This document shows positions 32,291 through 44,681 of a DNA stretch of 64,000 nt, in pieces. Within the stretch, counting starts at the first letter, position 1; each line of letters begins with the position of its first letter. The position numbers and the translations under genes are program-made. The notes beneath the pieces were generated by a model that saw only the letters and a list, made by a program, of their open reading frames with translations, did not search any database and was not told the origin of the DNA. The stretch comes from Punica granatum (lineage: Eukaryota > Streptophyta > Magnoliopsida > Myrtales > Lythraceae), in assembly GCF_007655135.1 (NCBI RefSeq), contig NC_045129.1, positions 36,271,122-36,335,121 on the forward strand, read 5' to 3'.

Positions 32291-34877
32291 ATGTCTCCTC
32301 AGAAGATCAAGTCCCCGGCCAGTCAACCGCAGGACCTCAAGTCCCGGGTCATCTCCTGCCTCCACAAGCTCTCCGACCGCGACACTCTCGCCGTCGGCAC
32401 CTCCGAGCTCGAGTCCATCGCCCAGACATTGACCCCCGACACCTTCTCCCCTTTCCTCGCCTGCATCCACAACGCGGATGACTCCTCCAAGTCCCCCGTC
32501 CGCCGGCAGTGCGTCCACATCCTCACCCTCCTCTCCCACTCCCACGGTGATGATCTCTCCCCTCATGTCTCGAAGATGGCCGCCATAATCGTCCGCCGCC
32601 TCCGTGATCCGGACTCAGCCGTGAGGGCGGCCTGCGTGGCCTCCGCCGCCGCCATCGCCGCCAAGGTCACGCGGCCGCCGTTCTCGGCCCTTCTGAAGCC
32701 CCTGACGGACGCGCTCACCACTGAGCAGGACGTGAACTCGCAGATCGGGGCGGCGATGTGTGTCGCCGCAGCTGTGGAGGCGGCCCCAGAGCCAGAGCCG
32801 GAGCCAGAGCAGCTGAAGAGGCTCCTCCCCAGGGCCGGGAAGCTGCTGAGGAGCGAGGGGTTCAAGGCGAAGGCTGCAGTGCTGGGGATGGTAGGAAGTA
32901 TAGTGGGAGTCGGTGGAGTGGTAAGTAAGAGCGTCTTGGAGTGGTTAGTCCCTCTGGTGATGGAATTTCTGAGTGGCGAGGACTGGGCGGCGAGGAAGGC
33001 CGCAGCTGAGGCGCTGGGAAGGGTGGCGGCGGCAGAGAGGGAGCTTGCGGTGGAGCACCGCGCTTCCTGCTTGAAGTGCTTGGAGGCTCGGAGGTTCGAC
33101 AAGGTAAACCAATTTTCTTATCTCGAATCCAAATTCCACAGCAATTTAAAGCAAATAGTACTAAGTCAATGCTGGACGATGACAGGTTAAGATTGTTCGA
33201 GAAACGATGAACCGGAGTTTGGAGCTGTGGAAGGAGGTTGCAGATGCTTCTGAGGAGGTCTCAGCTTCCTCTCATTCCTCATCATCTTCGCCCGGTAATC
33301 TTTCTTCCTTTTCAGCATATATGCTATTAGTGTAGTGTGCCCTGCGTGCTCAGAGGCGGAGGCGATTAGCTGAAGTTTTGCACTCTTTTTATTGGAATAA
33401 GATCTTGAATCTTAATAATAATTTATGTTGTGAACCCCATTCATGTTCTCGGGGTTCATTCTATGGTCGACTTTTCCGAGTATCTCTTGCCAATCAGTGA
33501 GTTTAGACTACAGCAAATCTTCCCGTAATTGTTTGCTGATGATTTGTTCATCTTGAAAAGTCTGTACCATCTCTTCCATTGTGATCCCGAAAGTATAATT
33601 GTTTGGTGGTGTCAACTGTTCTACTTTTGTTAACTTGGCTCTTTTGGATTCCTCGTGTGGACCAGGTAACGGAGTTGCGGGTTGCTTCCCCTCCCTATCG
33701 AAAAGTACACATGATGTCGCTCCGAAGTGTTCTGTACCAAAGAAACCAGTCCCCACAAGCAGATCACCTCCATCAGATACTGCCCTTGGGACCATCACCA
33801 AAAAGGATACCCCTCAAAAGGCCAGTATCAAGAACCAAAACTCTTCCGCCTCCTCCAGATCAGAACGAAAGAAGGGTTCCAGTTGGAAAGTTGAGATTGC
33901 TGTGCCCCACTCCTTAAACTCAGTGCCAGATCATGATGATGGGACTCCTTCTGGAGTTCTGGAACTGTGCGAGAATGAGGATAAGGGAAGCTCTAGACCA
34001 GAAACAAAGCGCGCCCTTTTCGGTAAAATTGCAGATGAGAAAGTGCAGAGGTTTGGCGCTTTCAAGTCTGGGTCTCGTGTTGTGCCGTTCAGTGAGCCTG
34101 AGATGTCGGAGTTCGAATCGGGTGTTATGTGCAGAGAAGCTTCCAGTGAAGATTATGACAATGAGAAGGAAATGCAAGAGTTGTCCATGGTTCGTAAACA
34201 GCTCGCTCAAATCGAAAATCAGCAAGCGAGCCTGTTTGAACTTCTCCAGGTATGCTACTGAAGCAAAAGAGCTTCAGCCTAGTTTTATTAAGGGCTCCGC
34301 TAGCTTTGCAGAAGTAGTTACTTGTCTTCGATCAAAAGCTTGGAGAACTTATTTTAGGAAACAACTGGCACCTTGATATATATATATATTGTTATGTCTT
34401 GATTGGAAGAATTAACTGACTGTAAATTTACTGCCTTGTTATTCATAGAAATTCATCGGGAAATCCCAGAGCGGGATGAACTCTCTTGAGACACGTGTGC
34501 AAGGCCTAGAGATGGCACTGGAAGAAATCTCATTGGACCTGGGACTGTCAAGTGGGAGGTTTCCAAATAGGGACTCTGCAGACAACACATGTTGTAAGCT
34601 CCCGGGTGCTGATTTTTTGAGCTCCAAGTTTTGGAGAAAAGATGAAGGCCGATATTCCACAGCAAGGTTGTCTTCTCTGGGGAATATCCAACCTGGTAAT
34701 GAAAGATTTTGGGACGGAAACACCAATCCTTTTGCAGAGATAAGGGAGGTAGGAGATTATTCGAGTAGGAGATCTCAGAGAATGGCACGAGATGTTAACA
34801 AGGTCCATTTTGTAAATTCCAACGGGGTCAATGGAACTTCTCCGGCTGCTTCCTTAGCAGCGGGAAGTCGAGTCTAG
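32291..34877 (+). CDS. TOR1L: TORTIFOLIA1-like (SPIRAL2 family) microtubule-associated protein
   Basis: Four exons: 32291-33103, 33186-33294, 33666-34249, 34449-34877, all GT-AG, giving 644 aa. Exon 1 (1-271) is a HEAT-repeat array: DLKSRVISCLHKLSDRDT opens it, and SAVRAACVASAAAIAAK and AARKAAAEALGRVAA are typical repeat helices. This is the TOG-like part that binds microtubules. A Ser/Pro/Lys-rich linker follows (about 308-480). A helical segment (EMQELSMVRKQLAQIENQQ) then leads into the conserved C-terminal domain (503-644, with SLETRVQGLEMALEEISLDL). The family binds cortical microtubules, stabilises minus ends and controls organ twisting. Length and position (next genes GT92 and CCB4) point to the TOR1-like 3/4 group; TOR1 itself is longer. 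Confidence 0.93.
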
Positions 34878-37044
34878 CAAGAAGGTATTATTCCTTTTTC
34901 TTTTTCTGGGTTATATTTTGTTCTCTCTTCTTTCCTGTATTGCCACATATTGCATTTTTCACTGTCTGATTCAGTCTCATAATCCACGAGCCATTTATTC
35001 CATATTATGTCGCGCTCAACATTAGCTCTATTTTCTATATGATCAGGATCATGAACGGATTTACTGAGGTTCCTTTTGGCATACTGAGAATATAGTTGTC
35101 ATCAGTGATTGAGGATGTCGATGTTGCAATGTTCTTCCATTGGCAATGTATTAAATTTGCAGTGCTATGCAGTAGCACTGCAAGCCACTAGTTGCCACTC
35201 TTTTGCAGTTAAAGAGCCTCTGCAAGTTCCACCCTATACGATTCTCGCGTTGTGCTGCCTTTTCACTCGAGATTTTGAAATTGAACGTGATAGTGTCTTC
35301 CTGGTTTTATCATTCTGGACATTGAAATAATTCTTCTGGCGTTTTCTGTCGAGTGATTTTCCTTTTCGCTATACTAGAAAGTATGGTAAACTTATGCTTG
35401 AACTTGAGGATCAATTCCATGATCAACTTCTCATCATTTTCCTTGTGTTTTCTTTGCCCCAGATCCTCATCGTAGTTTTTGATGGAGTTGAGCTTGTCGC
35501 AGTGGTCGAACTCTGCTTGCGTAGATGCATATATAGTTGGTCTTTTAAGACGCAGCTGTACCATGTGATGAATTGATACAAGTGAGGGAATGATTTTTCA
35601 GGAAGGCTTGGGATTAGAGATCAGAGATTAGTTAGATATGAATGCACAACTCGAGAAGAGGACCGCTTGCTGGAGCTGCTTACGTACCCGTATTGGGGAT
35701 CGAGCTGCTGATGCATTAAGCCCGTTAAATGATACTGCTGCTATCTTTTAATTATCGTGTACAGAGATTGAAGTCATTTGATGTTATGTACGTTCACCTT
35801 AGCAGCATGGATTTATTCTGGGAGCATTGCTTTGAGCAACGTGGCGCATTGTGTTTTCGAGGCCCAAAGGCCACTGCAAGTAAGCCTAAACAAGCAGTCG
35901 ACGCACACAAGCCACAATTATATGGAAATATACCGAGATCAACCGTGCAAATCAGGCCGGTGCCATGGCCTCTAAAGTAATAGCTAGCATCTGGTTTACA
36001 CTTGCAGCACTATCGATAGGCATACCTGTTCAATAGCATAACTGCATGGGCAGGAAGCGACTAGCTTTTGGTGCTACGAGAATGAGCCCTGCTTCGATGG
36101 TACCGAGTCCAAGTCTCATTCGATTGCCCGACCGCGTTTTCACATCCATATTCAACCAAGAGGCGAACGGCCATGATGGAACTAAAGAAAACATAGTGGT
36201 TGCATATTCGCCCAAAATAAAGTTCTCTAGTAGAAAGATAGCATAGGGATTTATCATTGCAAGTAAAACGATTACATGCAGGGCATGCTTCTATTTCCTT
36301 ATTGTCGATTCTCAATTAGACTCGTGGGCTTTCTTTAAGGCAGTAAAACTATAGAAGGGATTGGGCCACAAAGGCCAATTAATAATTATTTTGTGGGCCG
36401 AACCTACTGTTTTATTCTCTAATCAATAATTATTTGACATTTGGGCTTGGGCATAACAAAAGCGCCATATACACGTCCGTTGTCGTATTTCAAAAATACT
36501 TATCATAATAAAATCATATTTCATCAAAGATTGGAAAATAAAAGAGAATATATATATATATATATTTATCAATATCATCAATAGTATTAATGTAAAACTA
36601 GCGGCCCTCGTTTGGTCTCATTTTCATATCAATAGTAGTATTTATCATGTTCATTTCCCAAATAATAATAGATCTTACATCAAAGATCAAAGATAAAATT
36701 GAAAAGGAAAATATATCATTCTCACATGTCCTATGTTGTCCCTTTCCTCCTCTCTATATTTGCTCAATAATTGTCAACTTTTTTCTTTTTCTTTTGGCGT
36801 TTAAAGTAAAATTTAGACGATAAATGTGCACCGATATTCATTTTCGCTTTCATGAGTTCGTTTATTGTTTTTGTTTCATTAATTTGTTATAATATATAGA
36901 TATATTTTACTTCTCGCAATATTTTAAAAATTGCATAATAAATAGTATTTATTTTATAAATTTGCACATATTGCGAATATACATATCTAGTATGTATATT
37001 TCGTAGGTATTATACAACAATTTGCAGTTAAGATTTGTGTTTTT
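34878..37044. other. TORTIFOLIA1-like 3' flank and intergenic DNA
   Basis: The first few hundred bases are probably 3' UTR. No coding frame is supported. The region to about 36300 has higher GC than the DNA beyond it and could belong to a spliced 3' UTR or a non-coding transcript. GGCCCA and TGGGCC-type motifs cluster at about 36360-36460 without a gene nearby. Confidence 0.45.
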
Positions 37045-37100
37045 TTTTAGGGTCATAGGGTTTTGGGGTTTTTAGGGTTTTAGGATTTTAGGGTCTTAAG
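37045..37100 (+). repeat. Degenerate telomere-like repeat
   Basis: About six imperfect copies of the plant telomere unit TTTAGGG (TTTTAGGGTC, ATAGGGTTTTGGGG, TTTTAGGGTTTTAGG, ATTTTAGGGTC) lie in a row inside AT-rich DNA. It is too short and too diverged to be a functional telomere. Confidence 0.7.
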
Positions 37101-37770
37101 TATAAAAATGGATGACATAGTCGTTATACTTCTTTATGAACAGATATGATGGTTATGTAAAAATCAGTTTAACAACGTTTTATTCATCTACTTAATTAAT
37201 TAAATGAACTTCTAATGAATAAAAATTTAATGTAACATGGATAAGACAATTATCTTCTTAAATTATGAGATTTCATCCTTCAATAATATTTATATTCTTT
37301 CCATGAATTATTTCGATTTTTTTAGGAAATTAAAGTGTAAATAGCACAATAGCCTGCATATGCTAGGAAAACATTATTGGGAGGAAAATGGGAAAAATAA
37401 GAAAGAGGGTGACAGTTAAAATTCTTATCTTATAATTTTTTTAATTAACTTATTTTACAAAAAAATGGAGAAATCCTTAATTTACACGAATTTTTGTGGA
37501 TTTGCGGACTTTTAACATGTATCATCACACTAGTATATGACTTTCTATAAAGTATGTTTGTATGTAATGTGCATATATGTAATAAATAATAAAAAGAACG
37601 ATTGGCTTTTAAGCAAAGAAACAGAAAAAAGAAATGGGAAGAATAATGGAATCATAACATGATAGATGGAAAATTGAATTGGTTTGACAACAATATTTAT
37701 CTGGAAAGGAAGCCCCCACCCACAAACAACCTCTCGAGGACAAACACTTTGCTCAAATTTATTAGCAAAT
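37101..37770. other. AT-rich intergenic DNA, no gene seen
   Basis: Very AT-rich spacer. No open frame or repeat structure could be supported. Confidence 0.6.
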
Positions 37771-37773
37771 TAA

Positions 37774-38161
37774 CTTTGCGTTTCGTAACAAGATTAAGTT
37801 TGATTTAGTTTAATTTGAGGAGAGAAAAACCAAAGTAGTTGAAAAAAGTATGTGAGATTATTTGAAGAAAAACATAAAAAAAAAATAATGGTTGTTATTG
37901 AATTGAGGAAAAAGTATTGAATAGTTGATAAAATTTAATATTAAAAAATTAATTTGAATAATAGATAAGGAAAAATATGTGAGCAGATTTGAAGAAAAAA
38001 AAATAATGATTATATTGTTGAATTGGGAGAAAAATAAAATAAAGTTAAGTTTGATTTTATTATCAAACATGATATTGAATTTTGCATCTTTGGTAGTATG
38101 TGCCGGAGAATTCCAATTTTTTGTTCGGTGTATAATTTGGTATCGGAAACCAAACAAGTCC
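37774..38161. mobile_element. Tourist-like MITE, 388 bp, with an internal duplication
   Basis: TAA flanks both sides (37771-37773 and 38162-38164). The right end reads inward as GGACTTGTTTGGT and the left as CTTTGCGTTTCGT; only the inner GTTTSGT half matches well. Inside, a block beginning TATGTGAG and continuing TTTGAAGAAAAA, AATAATGRTT, TTGAATTG occurs twice, starting at about 37849 and 37976. The end pattern and target site fit PIF/Harbinger MITEs. It has no coding capacity. Confidence 0.6.
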
Positions 38162-38164
38162 TAA

Positions 38165-41100
38165 CTAATTCGGTTCAAATTGAGTTGACTCACTAAAGGA
38201 TAAATTTATCACAATCAAGAAATTTCATATTTTTGTTAAAAGTCATCTTTTGAAATAACCAAAATTTAAAATGAAAAATTTATGCATTTTTGGGTCGATT
38301 TTAAGGCCATCTTATCTTGTTTTACTTCATTTCCTGATGAAAATTCATTTCATATACTCCACTTCTATTTGTGACGAGATAAAATTATTGAATGATTTCT
38401 TCAGAAGAGCCGAGAGATACTCTCGCAATCAACATAATTAATGCAAAGTTAGTTGGCTCTTAATCCAACTAAATTCGAGTATGCTCATATGAACTATGCA
38501 AATTTAATATGGAAAGTGTCTCTATTAATTAAATTAGCTCACGACACAAAATATGCAGTTGAGTTGATTGCAAAATCAGCATCCTTATTCAATTCTTTCA
38601 AATATTGACGAGAAGCAAAACATGCTAGAAACTCTGATAGTTTCCCTACTGCACATGTTAAGAAATAGTCATATTGAACTGCTAAAATTCTCGTTACAAT
38701 TTAGGACTCAATATCACAAATTTAAGACTCATCACCTTAGCGTCGAATCACTAATTATTGCTCGGTGAATGTCAAAAAGAGAAATGCACATAATACCAAT
38801 AAAGGGAAAGATATAAAATATATAGAACGACAACAAATCTTACATTCTAAAAATTCCTTTTCAAAGTTATATTCACAACAATGAATGGAGAAAGGTCGAT
38901 GAGTCTTGTCTTACTATTTATTTATACTAAATTATGAAATATTGCATGAAAAATATTTTCTTTAAAGTTGGAATAATAGAACAAGTCCTAATCATCTCAT
39001 AAAGTTTCACCTGGGGAAAATATCATCGATCACAGTTACTGCAAGTAACATCTGGATTTAAGATTTTTATGCTATGTTATGTTATAAGATTAAGGGAGGG
39101 TTATTTCAGGAATTTCATTTATCTCTTTTTAATTTATTGCAAAATTGAATATTGAAGAAAATACATTACCGGTAATGTTGCCTGAATATAACCAAACACG
39201 ACAATGTACATTCACTGTAATTTAAAAGGTGGGAATCTATGTAGTGGGAATGTACATTATTGGGAATTATATTACTTGTAAGTAAAGCCCCAAACGCCAT
39301 CTTAGAAAAGAAGTTAATTAATCTTCCCACGATGTTCGACGCATTGACATGTGGATATTAGGAAAAAAGCTCAAATCTCAATTATAGTGATTAGAACTTA
39401 GAAGAAAAGGCTGTTTTGAGAAAATCATTTTCGTTGTCTCAGTTAGGCCTTAAACATTGTCGAGTTAAATGCAAATATCATAATCATCACTTCCATGCTC
39501 CTTTTTAAGTTTGGACAAAGAAATGGCTAATTAAAGTTGCCAAAAAAGTGTGAAAACTAAATGGATTGTATTGGGGTTGAAAAATTGGGGTTCTTTTTCA
39601 AACATATATTCATTTAATTTGTCAATTTTGCATAAATAGTTTCAAGCTAAAAGTCTTGCATAATTCATGAACAATTTTTCTGTTAATAAATTTCATGTCC
39701 CATCAGCATACTTTATGTCTTTATCCATAATATAATAAAAATTTAATAAGAAATGAATAAAAGTGGGGGGATAATTGGAGAGAGACAGAGGGGCAGGGGG
39801 GATGATTGGGGCCACATGGAGTTTGGCAGTTTGCTCGGGAGAGTGGAGAGATATGTGTTTGAAAAACAAAATATATATTTTTTTAAACTTTAAAACTATT
39901 TTATTTATTTTATTCATGAATTATACATCTTCATATTTTATTTACCATATTATTTGATGAAAGAATTTGACATGTAAGTGGTGCTCGGATAATTTTGTTA
40001 TTTTTCATTGCATCATTGACGAGATAGAATGTCATTTCAGGATAATAGTTTCGGATGATATATTTTGAGGTTAAGTCTCATCTTAAACGCTAATGTCCTA
40101 ATCGTGATATTATGATCCCTTTTAACCTCGAACTAAGAAAATGATATACTAGCAAGACCCATGCACAACTTGTTTAAACATCTGATAATTTCGTTATACT
40201 AGATTGATAATTACCCAACAAAAATCTTGAGGTCGAAGGAGCCTTTCAAGATCACCTTTTTTTTTTTCAGTAAATCAACAAAAAAAATTAACACAAAATG
40301 TAATAAATAATAAACAAGATTTACATCAATTAATTAGTGCACGTACGATGATGCGGTTGGGAAGATGATTGCGATGTGAATTTCTTGATCTTATCCCTAA
40401 TCTTCAATCAAAAACATGTTTACAAACATCTCCCTGCTCCGACGTAATTGGTGTAAGAAGTTAAATGAAGTTATAATAAAAATATTACTTAATTAATTGT
40501 ACATGGGATGATATACATTCAAACTGCTAAGAATCATCGAATGAGGTTGATAAAAGGTTGGCTTGTTTTGTAAGAGGTCCGATCTATGTTATCACTAATT
40601 GATTGAATTGTTTATCAGAATGACATACATATGCACCCATTATGTGTCAAGGTCCGCGTGATTATTTGTTTAGGTTTATGTATTTATTAGTTTATATTTG
40701 AATAAAGACGCGTGTCATTGCATCCCTTTTATTTATTTATTTTTCTACTTGCATAGTGTTTTGAGTGAAAATTGTGTGGAACTTTCGTAATATACTCGTA
40801 AGAGTTTATTGATTTCAAAGTATCTAATAAAGAACACCGCTTACTTAACTGTGACTGAGAATGCATTAAATTAGAATTGGTTGTTAAATCAATCCACATC
40901 AATGCATAATACGACAAGTGAGAGGTCCTAATTTGTTTATTTCAGCTAAATTGGATATATCAAAATGATTCTTGACATGATATATAAACTAATGTCACTG
41001 ATCATGATTTTGTGTGTGCATATATATGTATATATATATATATATATACACTATAAAATAATAGGAAAATTTGAGATCCCTTTGAATGACAGAACATAAG

Positions 41101-41187
41101 GATGCTGTTGCAAGCAATGTTACTTTGACATAGTAATGGCTATATGTAGGGTTGGATTCAGGATTTTGATTAAAGGGGCAAAAAAAG
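38165..41187. other. AT-rich intergenic DNA, no gene seen
   Basis: No protein-like frame. A possible MITE remnant ends near 39303 (CCCCAAACGCCATC followed by TTA), but its left end is not clear. A (TA)n tract lies at about 41028-41047. Confidence 0.55.
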
Positions 41188-41412
41188 AAAATTAATTTTG
41201 TCGAGTTAGCACGGACGAATATAAGTGATTTCATTAAACATGAAAGAAAATTAATTTTATCGAGTTAGCACGGACGAATATAAGTGATTTCATTAAACAT
41301 GGAAGATAAACTTATGAATTTTTCATATAAAAACTCTCATAATTTCGATATAAATTTATATAAAAACTCTCATAATTTCGATATAAATTTATATAAAAAC
41401 TCTCATAATTCT
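41188..41412. repeat. Two adjacent short tandem arrays (59-bp x2, then 33-bp x2.5)
   Basis: A 59-bp unit containing TCGAGTTAGCACGGACGAAT starts near 41190 and repeats from about 41249 almost exactly. It is followed at about 41328 by a 33-bp unit (AAAAACTCTCATAATTTCGA then TATAAATTTATAT) repeated about 2.5 times. The minus-strand open frame across the second array (11-residue repeats) is a by-product. Confidence 0.85.
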
Positions 41413-42287
41413 CTATAATCCACCCTTCGTGACCATCTATAACCGAGTTCATAGAAAAGCATTGCAAGACAAAAGATCCTCTTGGAAGGGCAAACCGAGT
41501 TTTGACAACTCGCAAGGTTTTAATAGTCAATCTTTGAATTTTAAGTTCCACGTGGGATTTGAACAATGGAAAGAAAATTAGATTAATTAAATGGAAAATG
41601 ATGAATGACGAGGGGAAGGTGCTGTACCTGACAAAGGATCGGTCGGATCGGAGCTGGCCAAGTATTCGTCCCTCCTCAGTCCCCACCCCCCGTCCTTTTC
41701 TTTTTAATCATGTTTAATTTTTTTATCAATAATAAGGTTAAAAAAAAGAAAAGAAAAGAAAAGTAAAAGGAAGAGGCAAAAATAAATAAATAAATAAATA
41801 AATTAATTAATTAATTAAGCAAAGGCGTACACTGAGCTTTCCTAGAGAACTCCATGTCTACTTCAAGTCAATTTTACGAACGGCAAAAGTACATTCTCTT
41901 ACACAAACAGCACTGCACTTTAACAGAGGAAGTTAAAAAAGAATTTTGTATCATAAAATTAAGGTAATGAAATAGTATAATTCTATTAAAAAAATAAAAA
42001 AAATTTACAATTTTTTTTTTCTAGTTTAAGGGGGTCAGTTGCCCCATGTCTTACCCTAAATCCATATCCCCGATAAGTCGTCATCCATACTTCATTTATC
42101 TATCGCTAATCTATCGCTACTGAGTGTTACTCGATTCCCATTTTCCTTATATATATAAATACATATGTATGTATAGATATGTAACCCACACCTATCCTTT
42201 ATGGATAGGGGCCGATCTTCGGATCACTTTTCCGGGCTGCTTCATTGTTTTTTTCTTCATTCTCCTCTCGCATAATCTCCCCTTCCT
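41413..42287. other. Intergenic DNA upstream of GT92
   Basis: AT-rich, with an (AAAT)n then (TTAA)n tract at about 41782-41816. Sequence near 41150-41180 and 42030-42065 (GGATTCAGG..AGGGGCAA and TTGCCCCATG..CTAAATCC types) looks like parts of an old transposable element that I cannot delimit. Confidence 0.45.
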
Positions 42288-42295
42288 TATATAAA
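42288..42295 (+). promoter_or_regulatory. TATA box of the GT92 gene
   Basis: TATATAAA about 430 bp upstream of the start codon, followed by a pyrimidine-rich leader with a (TC)n microsatellite at about 42492-42513. Confidence 0.55.
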
Positions 42296-42724
42296 CCTCC
42301 CGTCGCTTAAATTGCGAATCCGATTCGATCCTTCGCGTTTCATTGCTAGTGATTTTCTCTGCGTCCGGCTCCAACGCCGAGTTAAGCAGTTTTGCATTAC
42401 ATATATTTTCCCCTTAATTTTATTTTATATAAAGAAATAAAGTAAGATTAATATTATTTATTATTACCAGAAAAAAAGGGAAAGAATAATTATCTCTCTC
42501 TCTCTCTCTCTCGCTTTTACTGGGGGGAGGGGCGAAATATAAACAAGTCTTCACGAAGACACGCTTCAAACGCAATCTACAGCTTCCAACACTGTCGGTA
42601 CATTCCCCTCTCTCTATCTCTGCCCCCATTTTCCGTTACGTTTAATCCGTCGCCGTTTTGGTCTCTCGTCTTCGCCGCTTCTTCCTCATTTCTCTCTTCT
42701 TCCGACGCCAGCCGCCGTGGAGCG

Positions 42725-44584
42725 ATGGATTCGGAGCAGCGGCGGAAGCGGAGGCGGCCCGGCCAGCTGAAGCCCGGCCAGGTCTCTCCCTGGCCGCAGC
42801 TCTTCTCCCTCAGGTCCCTCGTCCTCTCCCTCTCCCTCTCCTTCTTCGTCTTCCTCCTCTTCATCTCCTCCGACCGCTACCTCGTCAACTCGGCTGTCTT
42901 CCGCCCCGCCCTCAGCTCCTCCTCCACCCTTTCTCTCCTCTCCTCCTCCTCCTCCTCCGCCTCCGCAATCGCCGGCCCCAGCAACTCCCTCCACGGCTTG
43001 GTAAACCACCGCCTCCTCTCTCTCCCCCACCGCGTCGAGGACCGCGTCCTGTTTCCCGACCACCTGCTCCTCCTCCTCGCCTCCCCGCACGGAATCTACA
43101 GCCCCGAGAAGCTCGAGTGCGTCTACTATCACCGGAGCAATTCCACTGCAGAGATCGGGAACCAGGAGCTCGCCACGGCACTGCCATTGCTGTCCGCGGG
43201 TGCCTACGATGAGTTCCGGTCGATCGTCCGGTGCCCTCTCCCCCCGACGAACTACTCGGCTGCCGTGGATCTGCGCCCTCGGGGTGAAGCGACGGCTGGC
43301 TACTCGAGGCCGCCGGATCGGGCGGTTCACTCCTGGCATAAAGTTGCTTACGAGGCGGCCCTGGATGGGGACACGGCACTGGTGTTCGTGAAGGGGTTGA
43401 ATCTCCGGCCGCACCGGAGATCCAACCCGGGGCGGTTCAGCTGTCACTTCGGGCTGGGCAACTGGGAGAGGAACGATGGCCTGATCCTCACTACAGAGGC
43501 CATCGCCGCCGCGCAGGAGGTGGTCCGCTGTCTACTCCCGCGGAGCATCCACATCAACCCGAGCAAGGCCAACGGGATCCGTGTCACCATCGGCATTCCC
43601 TCGAACTTCCATGGCGGCGCTAGGAAGTCCTCTGTTCACGTCTCAGTGCCTTCTGTGGCTAAGATTTACAGCTCAGGCAAGAATTCCGATGGAGGAGGAG
43701 GACCGAACACGAAGAGAAAGATTTGCGCCTGCACGATGATGTGGAACCAAGCCTCGTCCTTGAGAGAGTGGATCATGTACCATTCTCGGCTCGGAGTCGA
43801 GCGGTGGTTCATTTACGACAACAACAGCGACGACAATATTAAGGAGGTGATCGAGGAGCTCAACTCAGAGAATTACAGTGTGAGCCGCCACGTTTGGCCC
43901 TGGATCAAGACTCAGGAAGCAGGGTTCTCCCACTGCGTGCTGAAGGCAAGGGAGGAGTGTCAATGGGTCGGTTTCTTTGATGTGGACGAGTTCTTCTACT
44001 TCCCGTTCCCGAGCCGCCGCAGTAATAAGCTCAGGGTCCGTGGGCAGGGGTCGCTGAGGGCATTGGTTGCAAACTTCTCCTACACTTCATCACCAGTCGC
44101 AGAAATCCGAACAGCCTGTCACAGCTTCGGGCCATCAGGGCTGACCTCGCACCCACCACAGGGGGTGACTGCAGGCTACACATGTCGCCTCCAGCAGCCC
44201 GAGCGGCACAAGTCTATCATCCGCCCTGATGCCCTGGATACCACCCTCCTCAACGAGGTCCACCATTTCCGACTAAAAGAAGGTTTCCGCTATCTTAATG
44301 TCCCTGAAAGCATTGCCGTGATCAACCACTACAAGTACCAGGTCTGGGAGACTTTCAGGGCAAAGTTCTACCGGAGGGTCTCATCCTATGTTGTTGACTG
44401 GCAGGAGAATCAAAATACGGGGTCAAAGGACCGGGCTCCAGGGCTCGGGACCGAGCCCATCGAACCGCCCGACTGGAGGCTGCGGTTTTGCGAGGTGTGG
44501 GATACTGGGCTGAGGGACTTCGTCCTGGCCAATTTTGCAGACCCCACGACCGGAAATCTTCCATGGGAGAGGTCGCAACGGTAA
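42725..44584 (+). CDS. GT92 family glycosyltransferase (DUF23), type II Golgi membrane protein
   Basis: Single exon, 619 aa. A short basic cytosolic tail (RRKRRR at 6-11) precedes one membrane anchor (about 31-48, LVLSLSLSFFVFLLFIS), the layout of Golgi glycosyltransferases. A Ser-rich stem follows. The catalytic domain shows family landmarks: CACTMMWNQASSLREWIMYH (from about 335), YDNNSDD, and the metal-binding DxD-type DVDEFFYFP (D419-V-D421-E). Further landmarks are EVHHFRLKEGFR and VWETFRAKFYRRVSSYV. GT92 includes the plant beta-1,4-galactan synthases (GALS), but this protein belongs to the other plant branch (At1g27200-like as I remember it), whose acceptor is not established, so I assign no substrate. 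It converges on CCB4, 760 bp away. Confidence 0.92.
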   Translation: MDSEQRRKRRRPGQLKPGQVSPWPQLFSLRSLVLSLSLSFFVFLLFISSDRYLVNSAVFRPALSSSSTLSLLSSSSSSASAIAGPSNSLHGLVNHRLLSLPHRVEDRVLFPDHLLLLLASPHGIYSPEKLECVYYHRSNSTAEIGNQELATALPLLSAGAYDEFRSIVRCPLPPTNYSAAVDLRPRGEATAGYSRPPDRAVHSWHKVAYEAALDGDTALVFVKGLNLRPHRRSNPGRFSCHFGLGNWERNDGLILTTEAIAAAQEVVRCLLPRSIHINPSKANGIRVTIGIPSNFHGGARKSSVHVSVPSVAKIYSSGKNSDGGGGPNTKRKICACTMMWNQASSLREWIMYHSRLGVERWFIYDNNSDDNIKEVIEELNSENYSVSRHVWPWIKTQEAGFSHCVLKAREECQWVGFFDVDEFFYFPFPSRRSNKLRVRGQGSLRALVANFSYTSSPVAEIRTACHSFGPSGLTSHPPQGVTAGYTCRLQQPERHKSIIRPDALDTTLLNEVHHFRLKEGFRYLNVPESIAVINHYKYQVWETFRAKFYRRVSSYVVDWQENQNTGSKDRAPGLGTEPIEPPDWRLRFCEVWDTGLRDFVLANFADPTTGNLPWERSQR

Positions 44585-44645
44585 CAATTACTGACCCGTA
44601 AACCGATTCTCTCGTCAGAGCAACTGCCAATTGCTGCATTTATAT

Positions 44646-44681
44646 GACTCCGACTCCGACTCCGACTCCGACTCCGACTCC
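44646..44681 (+). repeat. (GACTCC)6 hexanucleotide microsatellite
   Basis: Six perfect GACTCC units about 60 bases after the GT92 stop codon, within its likely 3' UTR. Read in one frame it encodes repeated Asp-Ser, but no gene supports that frame. Confidence 0.9.

Noticed and set aside
32249..33139. Antisense frames over TOR1L exon 1
   Set aside because: Shadows of a GC-rich HEAT-repeat exon. The plus strand carries the family signature and spliced continuation.
39100..39306. Possible MITE ending CCCCAAACGCCATC-TTA
   Set aside because: The right end looks like a Tourist terminus, but the candidate left end (near 39094) matches too poorly to define an element.
42658..43447. Long frames in other phases over the GT92 gene (including 253- and 184-codon ones)
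   Set aside because: GC-rich shadow frames. The 619-aa frame has the conserved GT92 motifs and a membrane anchor.
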